Below are positions 1 to 5,098 of a stretch of DNA of 5,117 nt, piece by piece. The notes beneath the pieces are model-generated. The model saw nothing but the letters and a program-made list of their open reading frames with translations, was not told the DNA's origin and did no database searches. Position numbers and translations under genes: made by a program. The stretch is from positions 1 through 5,117 of the forward strand of contig CALGHC010000002.1 in NCBI GenBank assembly GCA_937915965.1. Reading direction: 5' to 3'. Position 1 is the first letter of the stretch, and the number at the start of each line of letters is the position of its first letter. Origin of the DNA: an uncultured Myxococcales bacterium (GTDB taxonomy: Bacteria; Myxococcota_A; UBA9042).

Positions 1-141
1 GGCGCGTGCGACACGATGGGAACAAGCGGCCAGTGCGCGACGTTCAAGCTGTGGGGCCAAGATGTGCCAATGGCTGGCGTGCGGGTCGACGACAACAAGG
101 GCGGCGCGCAGCGGCTGTGGATCGCCCACCGCTGCTCCTAG
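1..141 (+). CDS. C-terminal end of an unidentified protein (5' truncated by window edge)
   Basis: Frame 1 is open from the first base and ends at TAG 139-141, giving 46 residues that begin GACDTMGTSGQCATF and end RLWIAHRCS. The codons are mostly G/C at the third position, as in the neighbouring genes, which supports real coding. Three cysteines (residues 3, 12 and 45 of the fragment) in so short a stretch, together with alternating hydrophobic and Gly/Asp residues, would suit the end of a secreted or periplasmic beta-rich domain, but that is inference. No family is recognisable. The gene is followed by about 100 bases of comparatively AT-rich DNA before the next gene, so it is probably not tightly coupled to it. 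Confidence 0.6.
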   Translation, partial: GACDTMGTSGQCATFKLWGQDVPMAGVRVDDNKGGAQRLWIAHRCS

Positions 142-230
142 GCGTTTCGATACTTGATCTTTGTCAATAGACGAACAACACCTCATGGACACAGCCGGTT
201 GAGTCGCCGGGCGAGCTGATACGAACGCCG
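142..230 (+). promoter_or_regulatory. Intergenic leader, AT-richer; possible promoter region
   Basis: This gap is clearly less GC-rich than the flanking genes between about 142 and 190. It holds two -35-like hexamers, TTGATC at 154-159 and TTGTCA at 161-166 (one mismatch to TTGACA), but no convincing -10 box at 16-18 bases from either. TTGA 154-157 and TCAA 164-167 form a 4-bp inverted repeat with a 6-base centre. Closer to the gene, TCGCC at 204-208 and GGCGA at 210-214 form a near-perfect 11-base palindrome that could be a protein-binding site. The base composition and position suit a promoter for the gene at 242/263, but no element is decisive. Confidence 0.25.
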
Positions 231-236
231 AGGAGG
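231..236 (+). promoter_or_regulatory. Strong Shine-Dalgarno AGGAGG upstream of the orphan membrane-protein gene
   Basis: A full AGGAGG lies five bases before an in-frame CTG at 242-244 and 26 bases before the conventional GTG start at 263. It abuts an ATG at 237 that is followed at once by CCC TGA, and it is nine bases before an out-of-frame GTG at 246 that reads only 24 codons to a TGA at 318-320. The only usable spacing in the long frame is to the CTG, so this site argues for translation starting at 242 and not 263. Confidence 0.55.
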
Positions 237-262
237 ATGCCCTGAGTGCACCGACCGAGACG

Positions 263-1588
263 GTGGCGCGCGCGCGGGCCTGGCGTGCGGTCTGGCTGCT
301 CTGCGCCCTGTGCCTGTTGATCCTCGCCGGCGTGCTCGCGGGTGTGGGCACCGATCGTGGCGAGGACGTCGCTGTGGTGATCTTTCCCCGCGACATGCCG
401 CAGCCGGCACAGAACCAGGCGCCGAACCAAGCACCGATCGTCGCAAAGGACGACGATCACGGCCGGCCCGCCAACGATGGCGGACCGACGGCGCCCGCTG
501 CGTTGCCGACCGGTCCGCTCCCCTTGATCGTCGACGGCCGCGACGACCCGGTCGAGCGCGCCCTGGGCCTGGGAGACCGCGGCGTGATGATCATCGACTA
601 CAGCAAGTTGCGCCACAGCGAGCTCGTCGACCGGATGCTGCGCTGCCGAGGCGGCAAGGCGATCGCCGGCCTCGATCAGCTACGCGACGAGACCGGCATC
701 GACCTGGATCGTGACGTCGACCGCGTCGGCTTCAGCGACGAGGTAGTCGTCGTGCGCGGCCGCCTGGGAGGCGTCGATTTCAGTCGCTGGAGCGACGCCC
801 GTGTGCCGATCGCCGCGGATCTGGTCGGCTGGCGGATGGGCGACGCCAGCGATGGGCTGGTCGTCGCTCGAGTCGAGGAACACCTGCTGCTGATGGGCCA
901 CGACATCGACGAGCTGCGCGCCGCGTGGATGCGCATCCAAGGCCAGGCGCCGGTCCCCGAGCCGCTGCCGCCGCGACCGGTTGGAGTCGGTCTGTTCGCG
1001 CGTTTCCCGGGCGACTGGGTAACTCGCTTCATGGGCGGAGGTGGTGGCGAGGACGGTGGCGAGGACGGCGGCGGCGAGGGCTCGCTGGACCGCGCCCTCG
1101 CGATGGCGCTCGAACAGGGGCAGCTGCAGCTCAGCGTCGACGACGCGGTGGCAGCGAGCATCGACCTCAAGACCAAGACGCCGGCGCAGGCGATCGACCT
1201 CGCCAAGGCGATCGGCGCAGCCTTGTCCGTCGCCCGTTTCGAGGCAGCCCGACGCGACGAGCATCAGATCGCCCGGTTGCTCGACCAGGCGCGGGTCCTG
1301 GCCGCCGGCGACGGCCGGTTTGGCCTCGACGTCGCCCTGCCCGGCGAGCTGCTGCTCGACATGATGGGCTGCGACGCCGACGGCACCCCTCGGGAGGGTG
1401 ACGAGGCGGGCGGCGGCGACGACGAGGGAGACGAGGGCGACGAGGGCGACGGAGAGAGAGAGCGTATGGGGGAGAGAGAGAGCGAAGGCGAGGGCGCGAC
1501 CGAGGTCGAGGTCGAGATAGAGGCCGACCCGGGCTCCGGGGCCGGAGCTCCGGGCGAGTCCGGGCCCGAGCCCGCGCCTGAACCGTAG
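263..1588 (+). CDS. Unrecognised membrane-anchored protein with acidic C-terminal tail
   Basis: The protein is 441 residues from GTG 263, or 448 (starting MSAPTETV) if the CTG at 242 is used; the latter has the good ribosome site. Residues 1-8 are basic and about 9-28 (VWLLCALCLLILAGVLAGVG) form one hydrophobic segment, so it is a signal anchor or uncleaved signal peptide with the rest outside the cytoplasmic membrane. Residues 45-85 are a Pro/Gln/Ala-rich linker. A folded region spans about 86-370, with a beta-rich stretch at 146-215 and a helical stretch at 275-350, interrupted by a Gly/Glu/Asp insert at 258-274. Residues 371-441 are a low-complexity acidic tail of Gly, Asp and Glu ending in Pro/Glu. 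I recognise no catalytic motif and no family. It has its own leader and a 191-base gap before nfeD, so cotranscription with nfeD is uncertain. Codon use matches the neighbours, giving no sign of recent transfer. Confidence 0.75.
   Translation: MARARAWRAVWLLCALCLLILAGVLAGVGTDRGEDVAVVIFPRDMPQPAQNQAPNQAPIVAKDDDHGRPANDGGPTAPAALPTGPLPLIVDGRDDPVERALGLGDRGVMIIDYSKLRHSELVDRMLRCRGGKAIAGLDQLRDETGIDLDRDVDRVGFSDEVVVVRGRLGGVDFSRWSDARVPIAADLVGWRMGDASDGLVVARVEEHLLLMGHDIDELRAAWMRIQGQAPVPEPLPPRPVGVGLFARFPGDWVTRFMGGGGGEDGGEDGGGEGSLDRALAMALEQGQLQLSVDDAVAASIDLKTKTPAQAIDLAKAIGAALSVARFEAARRDEHQIARLLDQARVLAAGDGRFGLDVALPGELLLDMMGCDADGTPREGDEAGGGDDEGDEGDEGDGERERMGERESEGEGATEVEVEIEADPGSGAGAPGESGPEPAPEP
1046..1069 (+). 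repeat. Tandem 12-bp duplication coding a Gly/Glu/Asp insert
   Basis: Two adjacent 12-base copies, GGCGAGGACGGT at 1046-1057 and GGCGAGGACGGC at 1058-1069, differ at one base and encode GEDG twice. They sit within a longer Gly/Glu/Asp stretch (about residues 258-274) between two folded parts of the orphan protein, so they probably form a flexible loop made by replication slippage. Confidence 0.6.
1451..1484 (+). repeat. Paired GA-dinucleotide tracts in the acidic tail coding region
   Basis: The 14-base sequence GGAGAGAGAGAGCG occurs at 1451-1464 and again at 1471-1484, separated by six bases. Each copy holds a (GA)5 run and encodes part of an Arg/Glu stretch (residues about 398-407) that breaks up the otherwise Gly/Asp/Glu tail. 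The dinucleotide runs are prone to slippage. Confidence 0.6.
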
Positions 1589-1740
1589 GGCTGACGCTCA
1601 AGGCGCCTCCGGGCGCAGCCGGGGCTGATCCACCAGCCGCCCCGTCAGTCCCCCAGCAGGGACTTCGCAACTATCCGTACCGCCGGGGACGATTCAGGTG
1701 GTGGATCCTGGGTGGCGCAACCCCTGGCGCCAGCCCCTGC
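1589..1740. other. Intergenic region with small hairpins and a palindrome; no clear terminator
   Basis: Three short inverted repeats lie here. GCGCC 1603-1607 and GGCGC 1612-1616 pair around TCCG, which in RNA is a C(UNCG)G-type stable tetraloop. AGTCCC 1647-1652 and GGGACT 1659-1664 form a perfect 6-bp stem with a 6-base loop. CTGGCGCCAG at 1724-1733 is a perfect 10-base palindrome about 16 bases before a TACAGT (1750-1755). None of the hairpins is followed by a T run, so they are not classical intrinsic terminators. The palindrome could be an operator for nfeD. No ORF in the gap looks coding. Confidence 0.35.
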
Positions 1741-1749
1741 GTGTCGTGC

Positions 1750-1755
1750 TACAGT
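1750..1755 (+). promoter_or_regulatory. Possible -10 element (TACAGT) upstream of nfeD
   Basis: TACAGT matches the TATAAT consensus at four of six positions and lies 24 bases before the nfeD ATG. It stands out in very GC-rich surroundings. No good -35 hexamer is found 16-18 bases upstream; the equivalent position is taken by the palindrome CTGGCGCCAG (1724-1733). The call is tentative. Confidence 0.2.
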
Positions 1756-1767
1756 CGGGCGGTATCC

Positions 1768-1772
1768 AGGAG
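1768..1772 (+). promoter_or_regulatory. Ribosome binding site AGGAG that fixes the nfeD start at ATG 1780
   Basis: AGGAG is seven bases before ATG 1780-1782. The frame stays open upstream to a GTG at 1741, but that GTG has no Shine-Dalgarno and would put 13 extra polar and basic residues before the signal peptide. The ATG is therefore preferred. Confidence 0.75.
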
Positions 1773-1779
1773 CCGTCCC

Positions 1780-3465
1780 ATGGCTGACCCTTCGCCGATC
1801 TTCGTTTTGGCCGCGTCGCCGCGCAACGCAACCATCGCGGCGATCCTGATGGTCGCCTCCCTGGCGCTGATCGGCGGCGCATGGCCGCCGGCCGCCCACG
1901 CGGAGACCGTCGCGGCCGATGTCGCGAAGGCGACCAACGACAGCGAAGCTACGGAAGCTACGGAAGCTACGAAAGCTGCGAAGGCCAAGGAAGCCACCGA
2001 AGCCACCGAAGCCACCGAAGCCACCAAGCCGGCTGCCGCCAAGTCCGCAGTCGCCAGGGCCGCGGTCGTCCTGACGGCGGCCGACCTGCTGGCCGACCTG
2101 CCCGAGCCGGTCACCCTCTCGGACGAGGCCACCGCCAGCGCCGGCTCCATGCCGGCCGGCTCGCCGAGCGTCGTGTTCTGCGAGGTCGAGGCGCCAATCA
2201 CCCGCGCAACCCAGGCCTTCTTCAGCGACGCGCTCGCCGAGGCGACGCGCCTGCGGGTGCCGCTGGTTCTGCGCCTCGACACGCCCGGTGGCCTGCTTGA
2301 GGCGACACGGCAGATCGTCTCTGCGCAGCTGCGTGCCGAGGTGCCGGTCATCGTCTGGGTGGCCCCGGAGGGTTCGCGCGCAGCGTCGGCGGGTCTATTC
2401 ATCACGCTGGCGGCCCACGTCGCGGCGATGGCGCCTTCGACCCACCTTGGCGCTGCCCACCCGGTCGGCGGCAGCGGCGGCGACATCGAAGGCGACATGC
2501 GCAAGAAGGTCGAGAACGACACCGTCGCCTGGGTCCGTGGCCTCGCCCAGCGCTACGGTCGCAACGCGGACTGGGCCGAGAAGGCGGTGCGCGACTCGGT
2601 CGCCATCACCGCCGCCGAGGCGGTCAAGCTGCGCGTCGTGGATCTCATCGCCGACGACCTCGAGTCCCTGGTCAACGCGATCGACGGCCGCTACGTCCAG
2701 GCAGGCGGCCACGTCTACCGGCTTCACACGCGCGACGCGGCCATCATCCGCTTTGAGATGTCGACACGACAGTCGCTGCTCGGCTTCCTTGCCGATCCGA
2801 ACCTCTTGTACCTGCTATTGCTTGTCGGTCTCTTCCTGCTCTTCATTGAGTTCAAGAGCCCCGGTCTGATTGTGCCGGGTGTGGTCGGCGGTATCTGCCT
2901 CGCGCTGGTCCTGGGCATCCAGGCGCTGCCGATCAACTGGATCGGCCTGGTCCTGGTCGTTGCAGCCGCCGCTCTCTTCATCGCCGAGCTCTACGTGACC
3001 AGCTACGGCTTGCTGGGCGCGGCGGGGGTGGGCGCTCTGATGATGGGCGGCTACCTGCTCTTCGACGTGCCCGACGCCGACGCCGGTTCCAGCTTGCGGG
3101 TCGCGACCGAGGTGCTCATCGGCGTCGGTCTTGGCTTCGCGGCGTTGCTGCTCGGCTTCGGCGCGCTCATCGTCCGCGCCCGCAGCCGGGGCCCGACCAG
3201 CAGCGTCGACGCGCTGATCGGCCAAACTGCGACGGTCTTCCGCGCTATCACGCCGGATCAGCCCGGGAGGGTCGAGCTCGCCGGAAGCTACTGGTCTGCG
3301 GACTGCGACGAGGCCGCCGGTGTCGGCGCGCGCGTCCGTGTGGTGTCGATCCACTCGACCCGCGTGCGCGTCGAGCTGCTGTCAGCGCCACCAGCACAGC
3401 CCCGCCGAGACGAAGCGTCCGAAGCGTCGGAGCCAGCCCCACCAGCTGAACACGAAGCGGGTTGA
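1780..3465 (+). CDS. nfeD: NfeD-family membrane-bound serine protease (ClpP class, full-length)
   Basis: The protein is 561 residues from ATG 1780. It has a signal peptide (residues 1-41, hydrophobic core about 19-35, likely cleavage after AHA) and an Ala/Glu/Thr repeat linker (about 56-82). A ClpP/SppA-like protease domain covers about 128-300, with the LDTPGG motif at 166-171, likely nucleophile Ser203 in RAASAG, and likely general base Lys243 in KKVEND, followed by the family's GRN motif (260-262). Four or five membrane helices follow between about 339 and 466, then a C-terminal NfeD/OB-fold domain (about 473-535, beginning LIGQTATVF) and a Pro/Glu/Ala tail. These are the domains of the long NfeD type in the usual order. 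In the Pyrococcus PH1510 homologue the Ser/Lys protease cleaves the C terminus of the stomatin partner; the slipin downstream here makes the same partnership likely. The catalytic residues are assigned by motif, not alignment. The linker and tail are unusually repetitive, and the stop lies in a 16-bp repeat. Confidence 0.93.
   Translation: MADPSPIFVLAASPRNATIAAILMVASLALIGGAWPPAAHAETVAADVAKATNDSEATEATEATKAAKAKEATEATEATEATKPAAAKSAVARAAVVLTAADLLADLPEPVTLSDEATASAGSMPAGSPSVVFCEVEAPITRATQAFFSDALAEATRLRVPLVLRLDTPGGLLEATRQIVSAQLRAEVPVIVWVAPEGSRAASAGLFITLAAHVAAMAPSTHLGAAHPVGGSGGDIEGDMRKKVENDTVAWVRGLAQRYGRNADWAEKAVRDSVAITAAEAVKLRVVDLIADDLESLVNAIDGRYVQAGGHVYRLHTRDAAIIRFEMSTRQSLLGFLADPNLLYLLLLVGLFLLFIEFKSPGLIVPGVVGGICLALVLGIQALPINWIGLVLVVAAAALFIAELYVTSYGLLGAAGVGALMMGGYLLFDVPDADAGSSLRVATEVLIGVGLGFAALLLGFGALIVRARSRGPTSSVDALIGQTATVFRAITPDQPGRVELAGSYWSADCDEAAGVGARVRVVSIHSTRVRVELLSAPPAQPRRDEASEASEPAPPAEHEAG
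1945..2025 (+). repeat. In-frame 9-bp tandem repeat array coding Glu-Ala-Thr units
   Basis: Nine consecutive 9-base units run from 1945 to 2025 in the nfeD frame. Three are GAAGCTACG (1945, 1954, 1963), two are diverged (AAAGCTGCG and AAGGCCAAG), and four are identical GAAGCCACC (1990, 1999, 2008, 2017). They encode EAT three times, KAA, KAK, then EAT four times. The identical copies in each sub-block point to two separate expansions with different codons. The units sit just after the signal peptide and before the protease domain, so copy changes would alter linker length without a frameshift. Confidence 0.9.
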
Positions 3466-3565
3466 ACACGAAGCCAGCCGAACACGAAGCCAGCCGAACA
3501 CGAAGCCAGCCGAACACGAAGCCAGTCGAACACGAAGCCAGCTTGACACGAAGCCAGCTTGACAC
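3448..3565 (+). repeat. 16-bp tandem repeat array across the nfeD stop and nfeD-slipin gap
   Basis: About seven head-to-tail 16-base units start at 3448, 3464, 3480, 3496, 3512, 3528 and 3544, with a decayed eighth beginning at 3560. The core unit GAACACGAAGCCAGCC is exact in three copies (3464-3511). The first copy is diverged at its end (GGGTT) and thereby creates the nfeD stop TGA at 3463-3465. Copies near the 3' end carry C-to-T and other changes. The core has no T, so 3464-3525 is T-free and open in all three plus-strand frames. Because 16 is not a multiple of 3, three units make one 48-base, 16-residue reading cycle. In mRNA the run has no U and no GG, so it should be largely unstructured. 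Nothing resembles a CRISPR, since there are no spacers. Confidence 0.92.
3543..3564 (+). promoter_or_regulatory. Two perfect TTGACA hexamers in the last repeats, upstream of the slipin gene
   Basis: TTGACA occurs at 3543-3548 and again at 3559-3564, exactly one repeat unit (16 bases) apart. Both match the sigma-70 -35 consensus and arise from changes in the last repeat copies (CTTGACAC instead of CCGAACAC). At the expected -10 positions (about 3566-3571 and 3582-3587) the sequence is CATGCG and CGGTCG, which are not -10 boxes. They may be a secondary promoter for the slipin with a weak -10, or chance products of repeat decay. Confidence 0.2.
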
Positions 3566-3611
3566 CATGCGGCCGACGCGGCGGTCGCCCCGTCCCCTGC
3601 ATCCGCCCTAC

Positions 3612-3616
3612 AGGAG
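3612..3616 (+). promoter_or_regulatory. Ribosome binding site AGGAG for the slipin gene
   Basis: AGGAG is six bases before ATG 3623-3625, which is ideal spacing. It shows the slipin is translated from its own site and not by direct coupling to the nfeD stop 157 bases upstream. Confidence 0.75.
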
Positions 3617-3622
3617 TCCACC

Positions 3623-4378
3623 ATGATCGCGATCCCTGCAATTCTCTTCTTCATCCTGCTCGTCGGCGTCCTCTCCGGCGTGCGCATTCTTCAGGAATAC
3701 GAACGCGGCGTACTCTTCCGCCTCGGCAGCTGCGTCGAGACTGTCCGCGGCCCCGGGCTGAACATCGTCATCCCCTTTGGCATCGACAAGCTCATCAAGA
3801 TCGACATGCGCGTCGTGACCATGGACGTCCCGTCGCAGGACGTGATCACCCGCGACAACGTCTCGGTAAAGGTCAACGCGGTCGTCTATTTCCAGGTCGT
3901 CGACGCGCGCCGCGCGGTCCTTGAGGTCGCCGAGTTCCTCTACGCGACGAGCCAGCTCGCCCAGACCACCCTTCGCTCCGTCTGCGGCCAGTACGAGCTC
4001 GACTACCTCCTGGTCGAACGGGACGAGCTCAACGCGACGATCCAGGCCATCCTCGACAAGCACACCGATCCGTGGGGCGTGAAGGTCACCCTGGTCGAGG
4101 TCAAGCAGATCGACCTGCCCGTCGACATGCAACGCGCCATGGCCCGTCAGGCCGAGGCCGAGCGCGACCGCCGCGCCAAGGTCATCCACGCCGAGGGCGA
4201 GCTGCAAGCCGCGGTCAAGTTGACCGAGGCAGCCGAGATGATGGGCAAGCACCCCGTGGCGATCCAGCTGCGCTACCTGCAGACCCTCACCGAGGTCGCC
4301 AGCGAGAACAACTCGACGACGATCTTCCCCGTGCCGATCGATCTCTTCCGCCACTTCATGACGCCACCAGAGCGCTAA
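3623..4378 (+). CDS. Slipin: stomatin/prohibitin-like (SPFH/band 7) membrane protein
   Basis: The protein is 251 residues from ATG 3623. Residues 2-20 form one hydrophobic N-terminal segment that anchors or hairpins it in the cytoplasmic membrane. The SPFH domain follows (about 22-185), with typical slipin signatures: YERGVLFRLG (26-35), RGPGLNIVIPFGIDK (42-56), MDVPSQDVITRDNVSVKVNA (67-86), ATSQLAQTTLRSV (108-120), DLPVDMQRAMARQAEAERDR (164-183) and LRYLQTL (216-222). The Ala/Glu/Arg-rich part at 174-205 is the expected oligomerising helix. Such proteins form large membrane rings or microdomains and partner NfeD proteases; nfeD lies just upstream in the same direction. The C-terminal hydrophobic patch (TTIFPVPIDLF, 232-242) corresponds in position to the region cleaved in archaeal stomatin by its NfeD protease; this is inferred by analogy. 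Cys121 lies in a segment (SVCGQYELD) where I would expect an aliphatic residue. Full length, no sign of damage. Confidence 0.94.
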   Translation: MIAIPAILFFILLVGVLSGVRILQEYERGVLFRLGSCVETVRGPGLNIVIPFGIDKLIKIDMRVVTMDVPSQDVITRDNVSVKVNAVVYFQVVDARRAVLEVAEFLYATSQLAQTTLRSVCGQYELDYLLVERDELNATIQAILDKHTDPWGVKVTLVEVKQIDLPVDMQRAMARQAEAERDRRAKVIHAEGELQAAVKLTEAAEMMGKHPVAIQLRYLQTLTEVASENNSTTIFPVPIDLFRHFMTPPER

Positions 4379-4394
4379 CAAAGCGCGCGTTGGT
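4379..4394. other. 16-base convergent junction between slipin and CHAP genes
   Basis: The two genes end tail to tail with only 16 bases between their stop codons. GCGC at 4372-4375 and 4383-4386 form a short 4-bp stem with a 7-base loop that includes the slipin stop, and CAAAG precedes the second arm. This is too weak to call a bidirectional terminator, and no T-rich stretch is present, so readthrough between the convergent genes is possible. Confidence 0.3.
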
Positions 4395-5060
4395 CTACTC
4401 GCCGGCGTGGTAGACGTACTGGTAGTTGCCTGCCTGACCCGCGGCGATGGTCCGCTCTCCGATCCGCTCGTCGAGGCCCCAGTTCGACTCGCTGACGTCG
4501 ATGCTGCCATCGGCGTGCACGGCGGCGACGTAAGCGACGTGGCCGAACGAACCGACCGGGATCACGGCGATCGCACCCTGACGTGGGCTCGTGCCGACGG
4601 GGAATCCACCCTTGCGGGCGTCGTCTGCCCAGTATTTGGCGTGGCGCAGACAGGACGCGCCCAGATCGGGACGGACGGAGCGGCAGTACCAGGTGCACTG
4701 GCCTCCCGCGATGCCCTCGCCGTGGCGGCTGGGCCCGCCCCAACGCGGATGATAGGGATTGCCAGCGCCGAACTGTGGCTGCCCGAGCGAATCGCTGGGG
4801 GGCGGCGGAGTCGGCCGCGGCTTGCCGGACTGCAGCGCGCTGTGGGTCGCCTCGTCGACGGCGCCGGTGGCACCGTGGGAGTTGGCGCGCTGCAGCTCGC
4901 GGATGGCGCGCTCGGTGCGCGGCCCGAGAACACCGGGCCCAGTGGCTCTCTCTGCTGCGCTCAGGTAGCCGAGCGCGACGAGGCGGTCTTGCACCCAGAC
5001 CACGCGCGGCCCCTGCGCGCCCCGCGTCAGATCGCCTTGCCAGACGTCGGGACCGACCAC
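4395..5060 (-). CDS. Peptidoglycan hydrolase: PG-binding domain plus CHAP amidase/endopeptidase domain
   Basis: The protein is 221 residues from GTG 5060. Residues about 13-77 form a PG_binding_1 domain, with the typical GPRVVWVQDRLVALGYL (17-33), GVLGPRTERAIRELQ (43-57) and GAVDEATHSAL (66-76). A Pro-rich linker (80-90) leads to a CHAP domain (about 100-221). Its likely catalytic residues are Cys122 in GGQCTWYC and His174 in GHVAYV, with a third acidic or amide residue at Glu191 or Asn193 in ESNWG. CHAP enzymes cut peptidoglycan amide bonds. Extra cysteines 126 and 137 could form a disulfide, which suits an exported protein, yet no signal peptide is encoded from this start. The frame is open upstream only to TGA 5094-5096, with no ATG, GTG or TTG between, and no Shine-Dalgarno precedes the GTG. 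The start is therefore uncertain; an endolysin-like protein without a signal, a frameshift or a nonsense mutation would all fit. Confidence 0.88.
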   Translation of the reverse strand: MVGPDVWQGDLTRGAQGPRVVWVQDRLVALGYLSAAERATGPGVLGPRTERAIRELQRANSHGATGAVDEATHSALQSGKPRPTPPPPSDSLGQPQFGAGNPYHPRWGGPSRHGEGIAGGQCTWYCRSVRPDLGASCLRHAKYWADDARKGGFPVGTSPRQGAIAVIPVGSFGHVAYVAAVHADGSIDVSESNWGLDERIGERTIAAGQAGNYQYVYHAGE

Positions 5061-5081
5061 CGGGGTCGCCGTCGGCGGCGC

Positions 5082-5098
5082 GGCGAGCTTCGCTCACC
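5082..5098 (-). other. Hairpin upstream of the CHAP gene
   Basis: On the minus strand GGTGAGC (5098-5092) and GCTCGCC (5088-5082) pair over seven positions, one of them a G-U wobble, around a GAA loop. It ends 21 bases before the GTG at 5060 and contains the TGA (5096-5094) that closes the CHAP frame upstream. It could be a leader structure, or the end of an upstream minus-strand gene whose last residues would be SAGPQSW. No T run follows, so it is not a standard terminator. Confidence 0.25.

Noticed and set aside
237..245. Mini-ORF ATG CCC TGA just after AGGAGG
   Set aside because: The ATG touches the Shine-Dalgarno with no spacer, so a ribosome could not use it with that site.
1741..1779. 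Upstream GTG start for nfeD at 1741
   Set aside because: It lacks a ribosome site, would add 13 residues before the signal peptide, and overlaps the TACAGT and AGGAG elements; ATG 1780 has ideal AGGAG spacing.
3448..3565. Possible CRISPR array
   Set aside because: The units are directly adjacent with no spacers, only 16 bases long, and there are no cas genes in the window.
3248..3687. Several minus-strand open frames coding repetitive residues such as SCSAGFVFGWLRV
   Set aside because: They are translations of the complement of the 16-bp array, which has no stops on that strand, extended into the nfeD 3' end and slipin 5' end. No ribosome site or domain supports them.
3608..4510. 300-codon minus-strand frame opposite the slipin
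   Set aside because: It is the antisense shadow of a clearly conserved SPFH gene and also overlaps the end of the CHAP gene. Long antisense frames are common at this GC content.
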